A DNA stretch of 64,000 bases from Defluviitaleaceae bacterium (GTDB lineage Bacteria; Bacillota; Clostridia; Lachnospirales; WQUN01), in the NCBI GenBank assembly GCA_009780585.1, contig WQZS01000002.1, positions 124,001-188,000 on the forward strand, given 5' to 3'. Each line of letters begins with the position of its first letter. Within the stretch, counting starts at the first letter, position 1. Of the stretch, positions 51,697 to 62,200 are shown in pieces. Below the pieces are notes generated by a model, which was not told the DNA's origin, did no database searches, and saw only the letters and a list, made by a program, of their open reading frames with translations. A program made the translations under genes and the position numbers.

Positions 51697-53601
51697 TCAT
51701 CCGGCTTCATTTTCTCTATCCTCTTCATCCATCGGCTTGTACTCCGGCACATACTGCATCAACAGCCCCTGCGCATCCCCTTTGTCGGGCAATCCGGCTT
51801 CCAATAATTGGAGCAATTGATTTAACTGCGGCATCGTTTCGGGCTTGGCTACGTGGATCCGGTTGTTGAGTGTGGCGGTCAATCCTTCTTCGGAAAGGAG
51901 CAGTTCCTCATATAATTTTTCCCCCGGGCGCAAGCCGGTATATTCGATTTGGATATCCACGCCCGGGGTAAGGCCGGACATACGGATCATGTTTTCGGCG
52001 AGGTCGGCGATCTTAATTTGTTCACCCATATCGAGGATGAAGATTTCGCCGCCTTTGGCCATGGAGCCGGCTTCCAGCACGAGTTTGGCGGCTTCGGGGA
52101 TGGTCATGAAGTAACGGATGATGTTGGGGTGCATGACGGTGACGGGGCCGCCCGCTTCGATTTGGCGGCGGAAAATGGGGATGACAGAGCCGTTGGATTC
52201 GAGCACGTTGCCGAAGCGGACGCACACGAATTCGGTCACCTGCGCGGTGTTGAGCCCAAGGGTGATAAGCTCGGCCAGGCGTTTGGACGCGCCCATCACG
52301 TTGGTGGGGTTAACGGCTTTGTCCGTCGATATCATGACGAACCGCTCGACTTTGTGGCGGATGGCGGCTTGCGCCGTGCGGAAGGTACCGAGTATGTTGT
52401 TATCGAGCGCGAGGCGGGGACATTCTTCCATAAGGGGGACGTGCTTGTACGCGGCGGCATGGAATACGATGGCGGGCCGGAATTCGGAGAAAACGGCATC
52501 GAGCCGTTGGGTATCCTGTACGGAGCCGATGCGGATGGCTACGCGGTAACGTCCCATCGCACCGAACAGGACCTTTAGTTCTTCCTTTAAATTGTGGGCG
52601 TTGTTTTCGGAAATATCAAAGACGACGATTTTCTTTACGTTAAGGTTTAGAAGCTGGCGGCAAATTTCCGACCCGATGGAACCGCCGCCGCCGGTCACCA
52701 TTACGGTCTTGTCGGCAAGCCACGCGTTGAGCGGGGTTTCGTTCAGCAAGACCTCCGAACGACCCAGGAGGTCGGTGATATTAAGCTCGCGCAGGGCGGA
52801 AGCCGATTGATTGTCGGAAATACCCGCCAAGAGCCGTACCTTGCAGCGTTTGATGGGCGTCAGGCGTACGATACGACGCAAGTCGTCGTTCGCCATGGAA
52901 GGCACGGCGACGATGATTTCGGATACGTCGCGTTCCTTCACGAGTTGGGGAATTTTGTCGTCGCCGCCCAAAATCGGTACGCCGTGCAGGGTATAGCCGT
53001 GCTTGCGCGGGTCCTTGTCCAGCACGCCTATGATGCGGCGGGGGCGCGAACCTTGGCGGCTGGGGTTAAGCAACAGGTTGGCAGCGGTTTCGCCCGCGCC
53101 GATGATTAAGGTTTGTACGGGTTCTTCCGTTAAATTGGGCGGCAGCTTCGCAAAGCGTCCCAAATACATTCGTATGATTTCCCACACCTTGGGGGTTATG
53201 CGGGGGACAAGGCTGAGTGTCAGTAAAAAATAAAACGCCATGACACCGAGCCCCGGATTGGGCCACACGCCATAGCGAATGAATATGGTAAAATAAAACG
53301 CGAGGGAAACGAAGAAGACCGCGGTAACGATACGGATCATCGTGCCGACGCCGGGGTGCTGCCACAATGTCTTATATACGCCGCACAAGGTATAGAAGAT
53401 AATGACGGCCAATGCCATCACCCAGGCGTTGACGTTTACGATATCGATCAGGGAAAGTTCCACCGTGGGATGCACATAAAAAAGGGGATCCCGCGTGAAG
53501 AGGTAGGTCGTGGCGAACACGGCCGCCATCCAGCTGACCCAGCAAAAGAGGCAATCGAGCAGAACCAAAAAGGACTTTATGACATAGGCGCGGATACGCA
53601 T
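51697..53601 (-). CDS. Membrane nucleotide-sugar 4,6-dehydratase (PglF/CapD/EpsC family)
   Basis: About 634 residues. Four N-terminal membrane helices are followed by a CoA-binding-like Rossmann fold (TLIIGAGETAANLL) and the SDR catalytic domain (VMVTGGGGSIGSEICRQLL, AAAYKHVPLMEE, STDKAVNPTNVMGASKR, RFGNVLESNGSVIP). It uses UDP-GlcNAc-type sugars to make 4-keto-6-deoxy products. Start: ATG 53601 is preferred; TTG 53625 would add eight residues without a better ribosome binding site. It heads the three-gene initiation set. Confidence 0.92.
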   Translation of the reverse strand: MRIRAYVIKSFLVLLDCLFCWVSWMAAVFATTYLFTRDPLFYVHPTVELSLIDIVNVNAWVMALAVIIFYTLCGVYKTLWQHPGVGTMIRIVTAVFFVSLAFYFTIFIRYGVWPNPGLGVMAFYFLLTLSLVPRITPKVWEIIRMYLGRFAKLPPNLTEEPVQTLIIGAGETAANLLLNPSRQGSRPRRIIGVLDKDPRKHGYTLHGVPILGGDDKIPQLVKERDVSEIIVAVPSMANDDLRRIVRLTPIKRCKVRLLAGISDNQSASALRELNITDLLGRSEVLLNETPLNAWLADKTVMVTGGGGSIGSEICRQLLNLNVKKIVVFDISENNAHNLKEELKVLFGAMGRYRVAIRIGSVQDTQRLDAVFSEFRPAIVFHAAAYKHVPLMEECPRLALDNNILGTFRTAQAAIRHKVERFVMISTDKAVNPTNVMGASKRLAELITLGLNTAQVTEFVCVRFGNVLESNGSVIPIFRRQIEAGGPVTVMHPNIIRYFMTIPEAAKLVLEAGSMAKGGEIFILDMGEQIKIADLAENMIRMSGLTPGVDIQIEYTGLRPGEKLYEELLLSEEGLTATLNNRIHVAKPETMPQLNQLLQLLEAGLPDKGDAQGLLMQYVPEYKPMDEEDRENEAG

Positions 53602-53642
53602 AACATACCACCAGCTCTTTTTCAAAGCAGCGATCTTCGACC

Positions 53643-53713
53643 AGCGGGTGAAGGGAATCGAACCCTCGTATCGAGCTTGGGAAGCTCGTGTTCTGCCATT
53701 GAACTACACCCGC
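53643..53713 (-). tRNA. tRNA-Gly (anticodon CCC)
   Basis: 71 nt, full cloverleaf: acceptor GCGGGTG/CACCCGC, D arm GTTCAATGGCAGAAC, anticodon arm CGAGC-TTCCCAA-GCTCG with anticodon CCC, T arm with TTCGATT loop, discriminator T. No CCA is encoded. It lies between the 4,6-dehydratase gene and the unknown gene at 53817. Confidence 0.97.
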
Positions 53714-53816
53714 GAAGAACTTTCATCCTACATTTAACTATATCACAAGCCAAGTTTAATGTACATGTTCGGGGACAAATCGGGGGCAAATTTTTTGCGA
53801 AATTTTTTACGTTCAT

Positions 53817-54377
53817 TTATTTTATAAAATCCAATACAATCCGTCCAATCAACCCACGCGTTGCGCTTAGGTCGGATAAATCCCTTACATACCCTTTTAC
53901 CGTGCTGAAGCGCGTACCTTCCTCGCGTTTGAGGTACGGTTTTATACAGGGCGGGAAGATGTCAATCGTGTGGCGGTTGATATACGCTTTGCCGTTCATC
54001 AGCACTTCCACTTTGTCGCCGGGTTTGAACAACGCCGCATACCCGTTTTTACTTTGCATCCCGCGGATGAGCGGAATCCATACCTCCCCCACGGGTTCCG
54101 CCATGAACCATACATCGCGGCTGCTCTTTAACCCGTTGCTGCGTGCGAGGTATGTCCATACATCCATGCGGGTCATACCGTAATATTCCAACACGTCGTT
54201 CGCCGCCGGAAACTGTGTGGGTTCGGGTGCGATGCCGCATAAAATGGGTGGCAGGATGCGGTGTTCCGTCACTTCGCCGTTTAGGTTTTGTATAAACACA
54301 TCTTTCGTGCGTTGCACATTACCTACACATTCGTTATTAAAATTCATTATCATCAATTTGTCTTGCACGGTATTCAC
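53817..54377 (-). CDS. Hypothetical protein paired with HipA-like kinase
   Basis: Up to 186 residues. No family was recognised. A mixed alpha/beta pattern has MTRMDVWTYLARSNGL and a strand-rich middle (KPGDKVEVLMNGKAYINRH). The start is unclear: GTG 54377, GTG 54368 and ATG 54353 are all in frame, none with a clean ribosome binding site, and all overlap the kinase gene end. The overlap suggests translational coupling and a shared function with the kinase, perhaps as partner or substrate. Confidence 0.6.
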   Translation of the reverse strand: MNTVQDKLMIMNFNNECVGNVQRTKDVFIQNLNGEVTEHRILPPILCGIAPEPTQFPAANDVLEYYGMTRMDVWTYLARSNGLKSSRDVWFMAEPVGEVWIPLIRGMQSKNGYAALFKPGDKVEVLMNGKAYINRHTIDIFPPCIKPYLKREEGTRFSTVKGYVRDLSDLSATRGLIGRIVLDFIK

Positions 54378-55110
54378 CCGCCTTTCCGGTCATATACGCG
54401 ATACGTGATTTTAAAAGAACGTTCAACCGTGCGCAATCCTGCGGGAAGTGTTCTTCCCATAACGGATTTCGGATTTGTGTTACGGAGGATAATCGCTGTA
54501 TAAAATCGTTGACTTCATCGTTGTGATACTTCACGAAATATTTTAACAAGGTATCATGACGTTGTTTATTTTCATCCGTAACATAAAAAGGCGTGGTAAC
54601 CCTACGCATGAAATAATCGATGTCGTTAATAACCTCATCTCCGCCGAAAGCATAATTGTGGTCGAACAACGACGCAACGCATCCATCCGTTATCCCCCAA
54701 TTTCCCGCGTGGCGGTCCTCATTCATAATCAAGTAGTCGAACAGGCACATTTGAACAAACCCATTCAACGATATAAAATCTTTGACCGAATAACTCACCT
54801 TATCCTGCGGTTCCGTATAAACCCCCACATCATAACTGGCGACACCCATCAACATATCCGAACGCGCCAACTTCGTTTCCGCCACCGGGATATCCAACTG
54901 TATAGCCAATGCGTACGCGAACAACTCCGCGCATATTTCATTATTAGTTAAATCAAATTTAAAATAAACCTCCCCACGAGGGGATGTGTATACGCGCTTT
55001 GGGCGGCTTGCCCCCGCACCCCGGTTGAGCGATTTACGGTAATGGGAAAGGTCGAGGAGGGTTTCGTCCGGTATGGAAAGGTTGCAATATGCCCTATGTC
55101 CCGCTGTCAA
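54337..55110 (-). CDS. HipA-like protein kinase
   Basis: About 257 residues, much shorter than HipA (about 440). The catalytic loop is DYLIMNEDRHAGNWG, and the metal-binding segment SLFDHNYAFG follows, both as in HipA and CtkA-type kinases. FKFDLTNNEICAELFAYALA near residue 55 carries the lysine and helix of the N-lobe. TTG 55110 is the likely start, behind GAGGTGA; GTG 55119 lies within that signal. No HipB-like HTH gene is adjacent, so it is not a classical HipBA module. Confidence 0.75.
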   Translation of the reverse strand: MTAGHRAYCNLSIPDETLLDLSHYRKSLNRGAGASRPKRVYTSPRGEVYFKFDLTNNEICAELFAYALAIQLDIPVAETKLARSDMLMGVASYDVGVYTEPQDKVSYSVKDFISLNGFVQMCLFDYLIMNEDRHAGNWGITDGCVASLFDHNYAFGGDEVINDIDYFMRRVTTPFYVTDENKQRHDTLLKYFVKYHNDEVNDFIQRLSSVTQIRNPLWEEHFPQDCARLNVLLKSRIAYMTGKAGEYRARQIDDNEF

Positions 55111-55229
55111 ATAAATCACCTCGCTTATTCAACAAATATTATCTAAGTTATTATACAGGATTTGCGCTATGCTTGCGTATTTAAACATATATTTTAACGA
55201 AGAGATGGGGTAAGGAATGAATTCGGGAT

Positions 55230-55265
55230 AAAAAAAACGGTGACGGGGGTTAATCCGGTCACCGT
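55230..55265 (-). terminator. Rho-independent terminator after ahcY
   Basis: On the minus strand ACGGTGAC and GTCACCGT pair perfectly over eight bases around a 13-nt loop, followed by eight T. It lies 62 nt after the stop codon. Confidence 0.93.
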
Positions 55266-55326
55266 ATATACTTTTGTAACATACACATTCCGCTTGAGGA
55301 GTTCGTGTTTGCTATAGTTCCGACTT

Positions 55327-56574
55327 TTAATAGTACCCGTTAAAGTATTTATCCTGCTCGGGGGTCAGCACGTCAAGCCCCAAGCCCATGGCTTTCGATT
55401 TCATGAGGGCGATTTCGCGGTCAACTTCGACCGGAATCCGGTACAAGTCGGGTTTGAGGCCCTTGCCGTTTTTGGCGAGGTACTCCGCACCCATGGCTTG
55501 CAAGGCGAAGGACATATCCATGATATCGGCGGGGTGGCCGTTTCCGGCTACAATGTTGACGAGCTTACCTTCAGCCAGGACGTTGAGGATGCGCCCGTCG
55601 GGCAGGTAGTAGCCTTCGATGAAGGGGCGGCGCTCTTCTTTTTTGGTCGCCATTTTGCCGAGTTCGACGAGGTTTACCTCTACGTCGAAGTGGCCCGCAT
55701 TCGCAAGGAAAGCATTGTGCTTCATCACTTCAAAGTGGCGGCGGGTGATTACGTCGTTGCAACCGGTGACCGTTACGAAGAATTCGCCGATGCGGGCAGC
55801 ATCGTCCATTTTCATGACGGTGAAGCCGTCCATGACGGCTTCCATGGCACGCCAGGGGTTGATTTCGGTCACGATCACGCGTGCGCCCAGGCCCTTGGCC
55901 CGCATAGCCACGCCTTTACCGCAGAAGCCGTAACCGGCGACCACCACGTCGCGGCCCGTAAGCATCACGTTGGTCGTGTACATAATGGAATCCCATACGG
56001 ATTGGCCCGTGCCGTGTACGTTGTCGAAGAGGTGTTTTGAATCGGCATCGTTGACGGCCATCATGGGGATTTTAAGCGTGCCTTCGCGGACGCGTGCCTT
56101 GAGGCGGTTGATGCCTGTGGTCGTTTCCTCGCAACCGCCGATCAGGTTTTCGGCGTATTCGGCATAATCGCCGTGGAGGAGCTGCATGAAGTCGCCGCCG
56201 TCATCGATGACGATGTGGGGTTTAAACTCGAGGGTTTTGCGCAGATGCTCCCAGTATTCCTCCTCGGTTGCGCCGTGCCAGGCGTATACCTTGTAGCCTT
56301 GGGAAGCCAAACCCGCACACACGTCGTCCTTGGTGCTGAGCGAATTGGAACCCGTTACGGCCACGTCCGCACCGCCCGAGGCCAGCACCTTGCCTAAGTA
56401 CGCCGTTTTCGCCTCAAGGTGGACGCATACGGAAATGCGCATCCCCTTGAAGGGCTGCTCCCTTTTGAAACGCTCCTCGATTTGGGACAGTACGGGCATG
56501 TACTCCTTCACCCATTCGATCTTCCTGTTGCCCGCCGCCGCCAAGGACGGGTCGCGTATGATGCTTGCGCTCAT
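55327..56574 (-). CDS. ahcY: Adenosylhomocysteinase
   Basis: A 415-residue protein, the short bacterial form. VCVHLEAKTAYLGKVL, DDGGDFMQLLHGD, NDADSKHLFDNVHGTGQS and the NAD loop VAGYGFCGKGVAMRA are diagnostic. It splits S-adenosylhomocysteine into adenosine and homocysteine, relieving product inhibition of methyltransferases, which are numerous in the glycan island. GGAGGG precedes the ATG. No SAH riboswitch was recognised in the short upstream region. Confidence 0.95.
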   Translation of the reverse strand: MSASIIRDPSLAAAGNRKIEWVKEYMPVLSQIEERFKREQPFKGMRISVCVHLEAKTAYLGKVLASGGADVAVTGSNSLSTKDDVCAGLASQGYKVYAWHGATEEEYWEHLRKTLEFKPHIVIDDGGDFMQLLHGDYAEYAENLIGGCEETTTGINRLKARVREGTLKIPMMAVNDADSKHLFDNVHGTGQSVWDSIMYTTNVMLTGRDVVVAGYGFCGKGVAMRAKGLGARVIVTEINPWRAMEAVMDGFTVMKMDDAARIGEFFVTVTGCNDVITRRHFEVMKHNAFLANAGHFDVEVNLVELGKMATKKEERRPFIEGYYLPDGRILNVLAEGKLVNIVAGNGHPADIMDMSFALQAMGAEYLAKNGKGLKPDLYRIPVEVDREIALMKSKAMGLGLDVLTPEQDKYFNGYY

Positions 56575-56665
56575 GAAAATCCCTCCGATTTGTTTTTGAT
56601 GATAATGGTAAATGCGATTTTACGCTGAGTCTATCACGGTTTGGCTTGCCACAATAGGACATATG

Positions 56666-59038
56666 TCACACCCTTTCCCATACCCGCGCGGCAAGTACGG
56701 TCATGTCATCCTTGTTTTTTCCGGCGGATTTTTCCGCTTCGGCCAGGATATGATCCGCGATATCTTGGGGGTTGCGGTAGCGGCATTTGCCCAAGGTTTC
56801 GGCGAGCCATCGTTCCCTTTCGGTATCGGGGGTGACGCCGTCGGTCACCATCAGCACAACGTCGTCATGCGATAGGGTATGCCGCGTGACCTCGAGGTCC
56901 ACGTCGTTGAGCATACCGATGGGGAGGGAGGACGAGCGTATGACGCGGACCTTTCCGCTTCGCAGGATGAACGTCGAAGCCGCGCCGATCTTAATGAATT
57001 CCGCGTCGCCGGTGTAAAGGTCCACGGAGCAGATATCCAGCGTGGCGAAGGATTCCTCGTTCGATTTTAAAACAAGCACGGAATTGATCATCCGCACGGC
57101 CAACTCTTTGTCGAAGCCGCTTTCGATGAAGTCCTCGAGCAAGCCCACGGTGGCTTCGGATTCGCGCTTGGCGCGTTCGCCGGAGCCCATGCCGTCGGAA
57201 AGGGCCATCAGGCAGGAGCCGTTCTTTAATTCCATGAAGGAATAGCTGTCACCGGAGCCGCGGCTGGATTTGGCGCGGTGTGCCGTACCCGCGGTCATGC
57301 GGAGGCTTTGGTCCTCGATAAAACGCGCGGTACAGGTGTCGCCGCGTTTTTTACATGCGCAGGCGCGATTTCCGGTGTTCGTGCTTTCCATGCGCATCCT
57401 TCTTTTTAAAACGTTGTTTAAAACGGGCAAGATTTCCTCCCCGCACGTATTCTTGTTGAAACAGGAACGGTGGTTGACCGATACGCGGTAACGGCCTTGC
57501 TTATTTTCCAGCACGATTACGCTGTTTACGTCGATTTTATTTTTAAGCAGGGCGAGGATCATTTCCTCTTCCAAGCCCTCGTGGAATTTGAGCGAAATAT
57601 CGATTTCGTCGGACAGGCATTTGACGATCCCCGCTACGCCGTGCAATTGCTGGCTCACAAGCTCGCGGCTCTCGGCGATGCGATTATGCCAGCGCAGGTT
57701 GTTTCGGTACAGGCCGAAGATGGCGTTAAGCTCTTGCAGCCATTTTTCGGGGGCGTGGCATTGCTTGCGGAAGGATTTGTCCATGTCCTCCGTCGTTGCC
57801 GCGCCCTTCTCCGCGCAGACGCTCAATAGGGAGAAGATATGCTGGTGGGTCGCGTAGAGGTTTTCCTCCCAGCAGCGGCTTTGCTTGGCGCAGGTGCCGC
57901 ACGCCTTGGCTGCCAGCTCGTCCACCATGAGGGATATATCGTGCTTGTTAAGCGTGTGCTTGGGCTTCGAAAGACCGCTGAAGGTGTCGGCCAGCTTTTC
58001 GAACGCCCCCGCAAAAGCGTCGAGCCGGCGTGTGGTTTCCTCTTTAATCTTGTCCATATAATCGTCGGCGTTGTCGAGTACCGGGCTGATCGCGGACGCG
58101 ACGTTGAAATAAAAATCCTGCGGCGTGAGCATAAACGCCAGCCCACCCGCGATGACGGAATACAACAGCGAATAAGCGAGCAGGGACTGCGCGAGCATCA
58201 GCAATGCGACTGCCCCGCCGAGCGTGATCCCGCCGATAACCGCCAAGCGTCCCCACCGTTTAGCGAAGCCGCCTGTCATCCCCGCCAGCGATAACGCCGC
58301 CGCCGTACTGATTTCCCAATGGCCCGCTAAATACAAAAAAACGCCCAGCAGCATACCCGCCGCGGCGGCGAAGCCCGCACCCCCCTTGTACGCCACCAAG
58401 CATAATATATAAATGCAAAAGAAAAACCGCAGGGGCATCGCGCCTACGTAGACCTCCGACGCGCCCGCGACCACCCCCGCCAGCAATACCGTTATGGCGA
58501 TGATATCCTCACCCGAAAGCATCCGCCGCCGCTTGCCCGTCAAAATATAATGCCCGCGCTTGACGACCAGCGTCAGCCCCCCGGCGAGTACGGCTTCCAA
58601 GAAAGTGACCAAAACCAAAAACGTTGTTATCCCGTAAAGCGCGGCGAATACCAAGCCGGAAACCAATACCGTCCCGCTTGCCGCCGCCGCCACGTACGGT
58701 AATTTTAACCATCCCTTGTTATGCCCCCCCGCCGCACGCAACGTTATAAAATAATACCCGCACATCAGCCCGACCGCGAGCAGGTAGCGCAGGGTGAACA
58801 AATCCCCCAACCGCGTCGCCATCCCCAAGCTAAGGAACAACGCCGTCATGTAAAAAGCCTTGCCCGCCCCCATAAACGCCGCGAGGAACGGCAACGCCAG
58901 CGGATTCACAAACCCGAAGACGCTGATGCGCCCGATGAAGAACCCGAGTGCGCCCACCACCATCGTACCGATATCGCGTTTATTTACGCTTCGGGGGACT
59001 CCCCCGAGATTTCGCTCCGCGATTTTTATGTGCCCCAT
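56666..59038 (-). CDS. spoIIE: Stage II sporulation protein E
   Basis: A 790-residue protein. About ten hydrophobic segments occupy residues 25-310, a soluble linker with Cys-rich CGTCAKQSRCWEENLY follows at about 390, and a PP2C phosphatase domain ends the protein (SGDSYSFMEL, ALSDGMGSGERAKRES, VVLMVTDGVTPD). SpoIIE dephosphorylates SpoIIAA and so activates sigma-F in the forespore. It shows that the organism sporulates or descends from spore-formers. GGGGGGATGG precedes the ATG; a TATAAT lies about 45 nt upstream. It is divergent from the surface protein gene. Confidence 0.95.
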   Translation of the reverse strand: MGHIKIAERNLGGVPRSVNKRDIGTMVVGALGFFIGRISVFGFVNPLALPFLAAFMGAGKAFYMTALFLSLGMATRLGDLFTLRYLLAVGLMCGYYFITLRAAGGHNKGWLKLPYVAAAASGTVLVSGLVFAALYGITTFLVLVTFLEAVLAGGLTLVVKRGHYILTGKRRRMLSGEDIIAITVLLAGVVAGASEVYVGAMPLRFFFCIYILCLVAYKGGAGFAAAAGMLLGVFLYLAGHWEISTAAALSLAGMTGGFAKRWGRLAVIGGITLGGAVALLMLAQSLLAYSLLYSVIAGGLAFMLTPQDFYFNVASAISPVLDNADDYMDKIKEETTRRLDAFAGAFEKLADTFSGLSKPKHTLNKHDISLMVDELAAKACGTCAKQSRCWEENLYATHQHIFSLLSVCAEKGAATTEDMDKSFRKQCHAPEKWLQELNAIFGLYRNNLRWHNRIAESRELVSQQLHGVAGIVKCLSDEIDISLKFHEGLEEEMILALLKNKIDVNSVIVLENKQGRYRVSVNHRSCFNKNTCGEEILPVLNNVLKRRMRMESTNTGNRACACKKRGDTCTARFIEDQSLRMTAGTAHRAKSSRGSGDSYSFMELKNGSCLMALSDGMGSGERAKRESEATVGLLEDFIESGFDKELAVRMINSVLVLKSNEESFATLDICSVDLYTGDAEFIKIGAASTFILRSGKVRVIRSSSLPIGMLNDVDLEVTRHTLSHDDVVLMVTDGVTPDTERERWLAETLGKCRYRNPQDIADHILAEAEKSAGKNKDDMTVLAARVWERV

Positions 59039-59144
59039 ATACCATCCCCCCGTTTGCGCCGCGCGCGGCTTGTCCCATTATAATATTGTTTACACGGCGG
59101 GGTTTCTGTCATATTGTGAAGGTAAGGGATTACATTATTTATCA

Positions 59145-59172
59145 TTGCCCGATCGCATAATGCCGATATAAT
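59145..59172 (+). promoter_or_regulatory. Candidate promoter of the large surface protein gene
   Basis: TTGCCC (59145-59150), 16 nt, TATAAT (59167-59172). The -10 region also reads GCCGATAT, like the flagellin promoter, but no sigma-D -35 is at the right distance. Confidence 0.5.
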
Positions 59173-59211
59173 GATAGGCAATACATATGACCGTATCGGG
59201 GGGCTATATAT

Positions 59212-62200
59212 ATGAAGCAACACGGCCTTAAAAGGAAAGTCGCCTTGTGGCTGGCGATGGTGATGGTGTTTGGAATCATTATGCCGACTGCCGTACCGAT
59301 AACGGTAACCGCATCGACACCCCCGCCCGCGGTCATCCGGTTGTTGGAAGCATGGCCCTCGTACGCAAGGCCGCAATCGGCCCGCTTGATCGGCGGCTTC
59401 GGCAATAACCCCGTGGAATTCGAGTTCGAGGCGACCAACCCGCAGGATATACTGCTCACTTTCCCGACGGAGTTCGAGTTCGTCGGGGAGATGTCCGTCC
59501 TCCGTTACTTTATGATCAACAACTACGGCTTGGGTAATAAAATCGAATTATGGGTCGAGCGCGTTTCCGACGTAGACAATGTGCCTACCCTAAACGTTAC
59601 GTACAACGTTTTCGAGCGGACGACCCAAGCGGGTATTAACGTATATACCAACCGTACCACCATGGGGCCCTTTGCGGTTTCGGCGTTGCAAGGCGGGGCC
59701 TTCCAATGCCCCGTGCACCCCAACGTTACCTTGCGTTTCATGTGGGATACGCCCGCTTCCCTGGGGATACCGTCACCCTTCCTGTTCTTCATCGAAGGCG
59801 GCCTCGCGCTCGGGCAAGTATATGATTTTGTGTTGGAACGGTATGATTCCGCGGGGGGTACCGCTTACCGCAACAATGCCGGCGGCTTTCACCAACGCCT
59901 TGCGAACGACCGCGGCCCTTCCGCCCCTTCATATGAAGACGACCAAAGCGATAAGTTGATGGTGTTCCCCGGTTTTAGGACGACGGATGTCAACGTATTC
60001 CCCTACGCGGAAGCGGCGGAACGCGCGCCCAACGTGCAAAGCGGGACACCGACCACCACGCCGCCCACTTATTTGCCACACTCCTTACCTGATTTTAACC
60101 CGAACGCCTTGATTACCCCTTCGGCTTTCCTCACCCATCCCCTTAATATGACGAGCCCCGCACCGCCCTCCCATGTGGATTCACCAGCAAGGGGCGATAA
60201 CGGCCTGGACATACGCGTACGCCTCCCCCGATTCTTCGACGAAGCTACGGGACGGTTCGATATGCCGATTACCGCGGCGGCCGCTTCGCATGACCTTGAC
60301 GGCGAATTTATTTCATGGATATCCCTGGGGCCCGATTCACCGGAATCCTTCCGTATTGAAGCCACTTTCTCCGATATGGTGACGGATAATACGACTATTG
60401 GCCACACCGCGGGAGCCGTATTATCCCTTTCCACCGGCACCCCGCTCCCGCGTGTTTCCGATGTGACTTCGGATGCCGCCATCCAATTGCGGAACGCGAC
60501 ATTATTAACCGCCGCCAACGGCGACCCCGTCGCCCGGTTTATGGTCGGCGGCCTTTTGCCCAGCATCGTATACGAAACGGTTACGGTCACATTGGATATG
60601 GACGGCGAATCCCGCCGCGCACTTGCCGCAACGCGTAACTTTGCGGGGCATTATACGGACAACGGATTAAACCTGTTCACTTTTTTGGATTACCGCTTCT
60701 CCGAACCCATCGGAGGCATCATCAACGCCATTATCATGCCTTACCGATACCATTGGTTTTCCGTCCCGGGAAGGGCGGCGATTTCCAACCCGCGTATTAT
60801 TGGGAGCTATCGGTTTTATGACACCACGGTGGGAGCGGGCCTCGGCACCACGCCCATCGTCGTGAACTACGACGGGGGATCGACCGAAATCCGCATCCCC
60901 GTATTCGGCAGCGGCAACCGATCGTACCGTATCGACTTCAACCCGGGGTCAGGCGGGCATATCAGTTCCCAAACGGTAATCATCAACCCGGAACGGCGGC
61001 CCACCGTCGGCGCGCCGAATATATTAACGATTACCCAAAACGAATTCATCCCGCGGCGCATGGCAAACCCGCTCCACACCGGCATGGCGGCTGATGTCAA
61101 TTATACCGTGCGTTGGCAGGTAGGCCGCCAGCAAGACCTGCTCGCTATGTTCCAGCGTCAAGCCCCGGATACAGGGCATTATGAACAAGTCACCCTCGTA
61201 TACAGGCTCTTCCGCGGGTTGGTTCCCGCTTCCGACGCGATGGTTCCGTTCATCGATATCCATATGCATATCACCCAAACGACTCCGGGCAACCCCGCCA
61301 GTACATTGGAAGTCTCATATGAAGTGCACATAATCAATTCCGAACCCGGTACGCCCCCGACCAACCGAGTCATTCCGTTAACATCCCCCGCCGCCCTGCA
61401 TCCGGTCACCGGCGGTATCATCATGGCCGAAATCGAAGTCGATATGCCTGTTTTGCACAATACCCTGCAAAATGCCGGCATCGTCCCCCCCAACTTCGAA
61501 ACCTGGCAAAATCTCCTCGGCTTTCCCGCCGTCCACCACATGAATATCAAGCCCATGCGGCAATATCGGAACGTTGTCGCAGGCGACGGTACGCCGATCA
61601 CCTACCCGCCCTTTGATGAATGGCCCTCTTCCCCCTTCGCCTCACTTACGTTAAGCGACTTTGACCGAATCAACCCGCCGCCGCCCGGCAACCTTACCGC
61701 GGTAACCCAAAACAACCCCACTTCGCCGCCTGCGCTGAACGTTTCCTTTACCGTCCCTTCCCAGGGCTTACAAGCGTATATGGCCAACCATTACCGATTC
61801 GACCCGATCGTGACTTTTAACCTGTTTGTAGGTGCCTTCGAGGACGCGATAAACGCCGTGAAGGATACCCGTAACACGGGAGACACCGCTTTCCCCGCCG
61901 CTAATACGATCGACTTCATTTCCCAAGCCGCGCCGGGTACGCCGCTGGGTACGTTCACGTTTGACGAGGATCAATTAAAGGCATTGCGTGCGGGTACGGT
62001 TCTCCGTATCGAAGGTATTCCCTTGGTAAATCCTTTTAACATCGCCGCGGTACAGCAAGGCGGGTGGAGCGCGAGCGCGGCGTCCTTGGCGGTGATCGCA
62101 TCCACGCCGCCGCAATCGGTCGATATCGCCTTTACCATCCTTGGGTTAGATGAAAATCAACGGTATTTCCTGTTTGCCGAAACGGACGTCGAACGCTTGG

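Noticed and set aside
56575-56665. SAH riboswitch before ahcY
   Set aside because: The upstream region is under 100 nt and shows no hairpin-pseudoknot pattern that could be matched to the SAH riboswitch.
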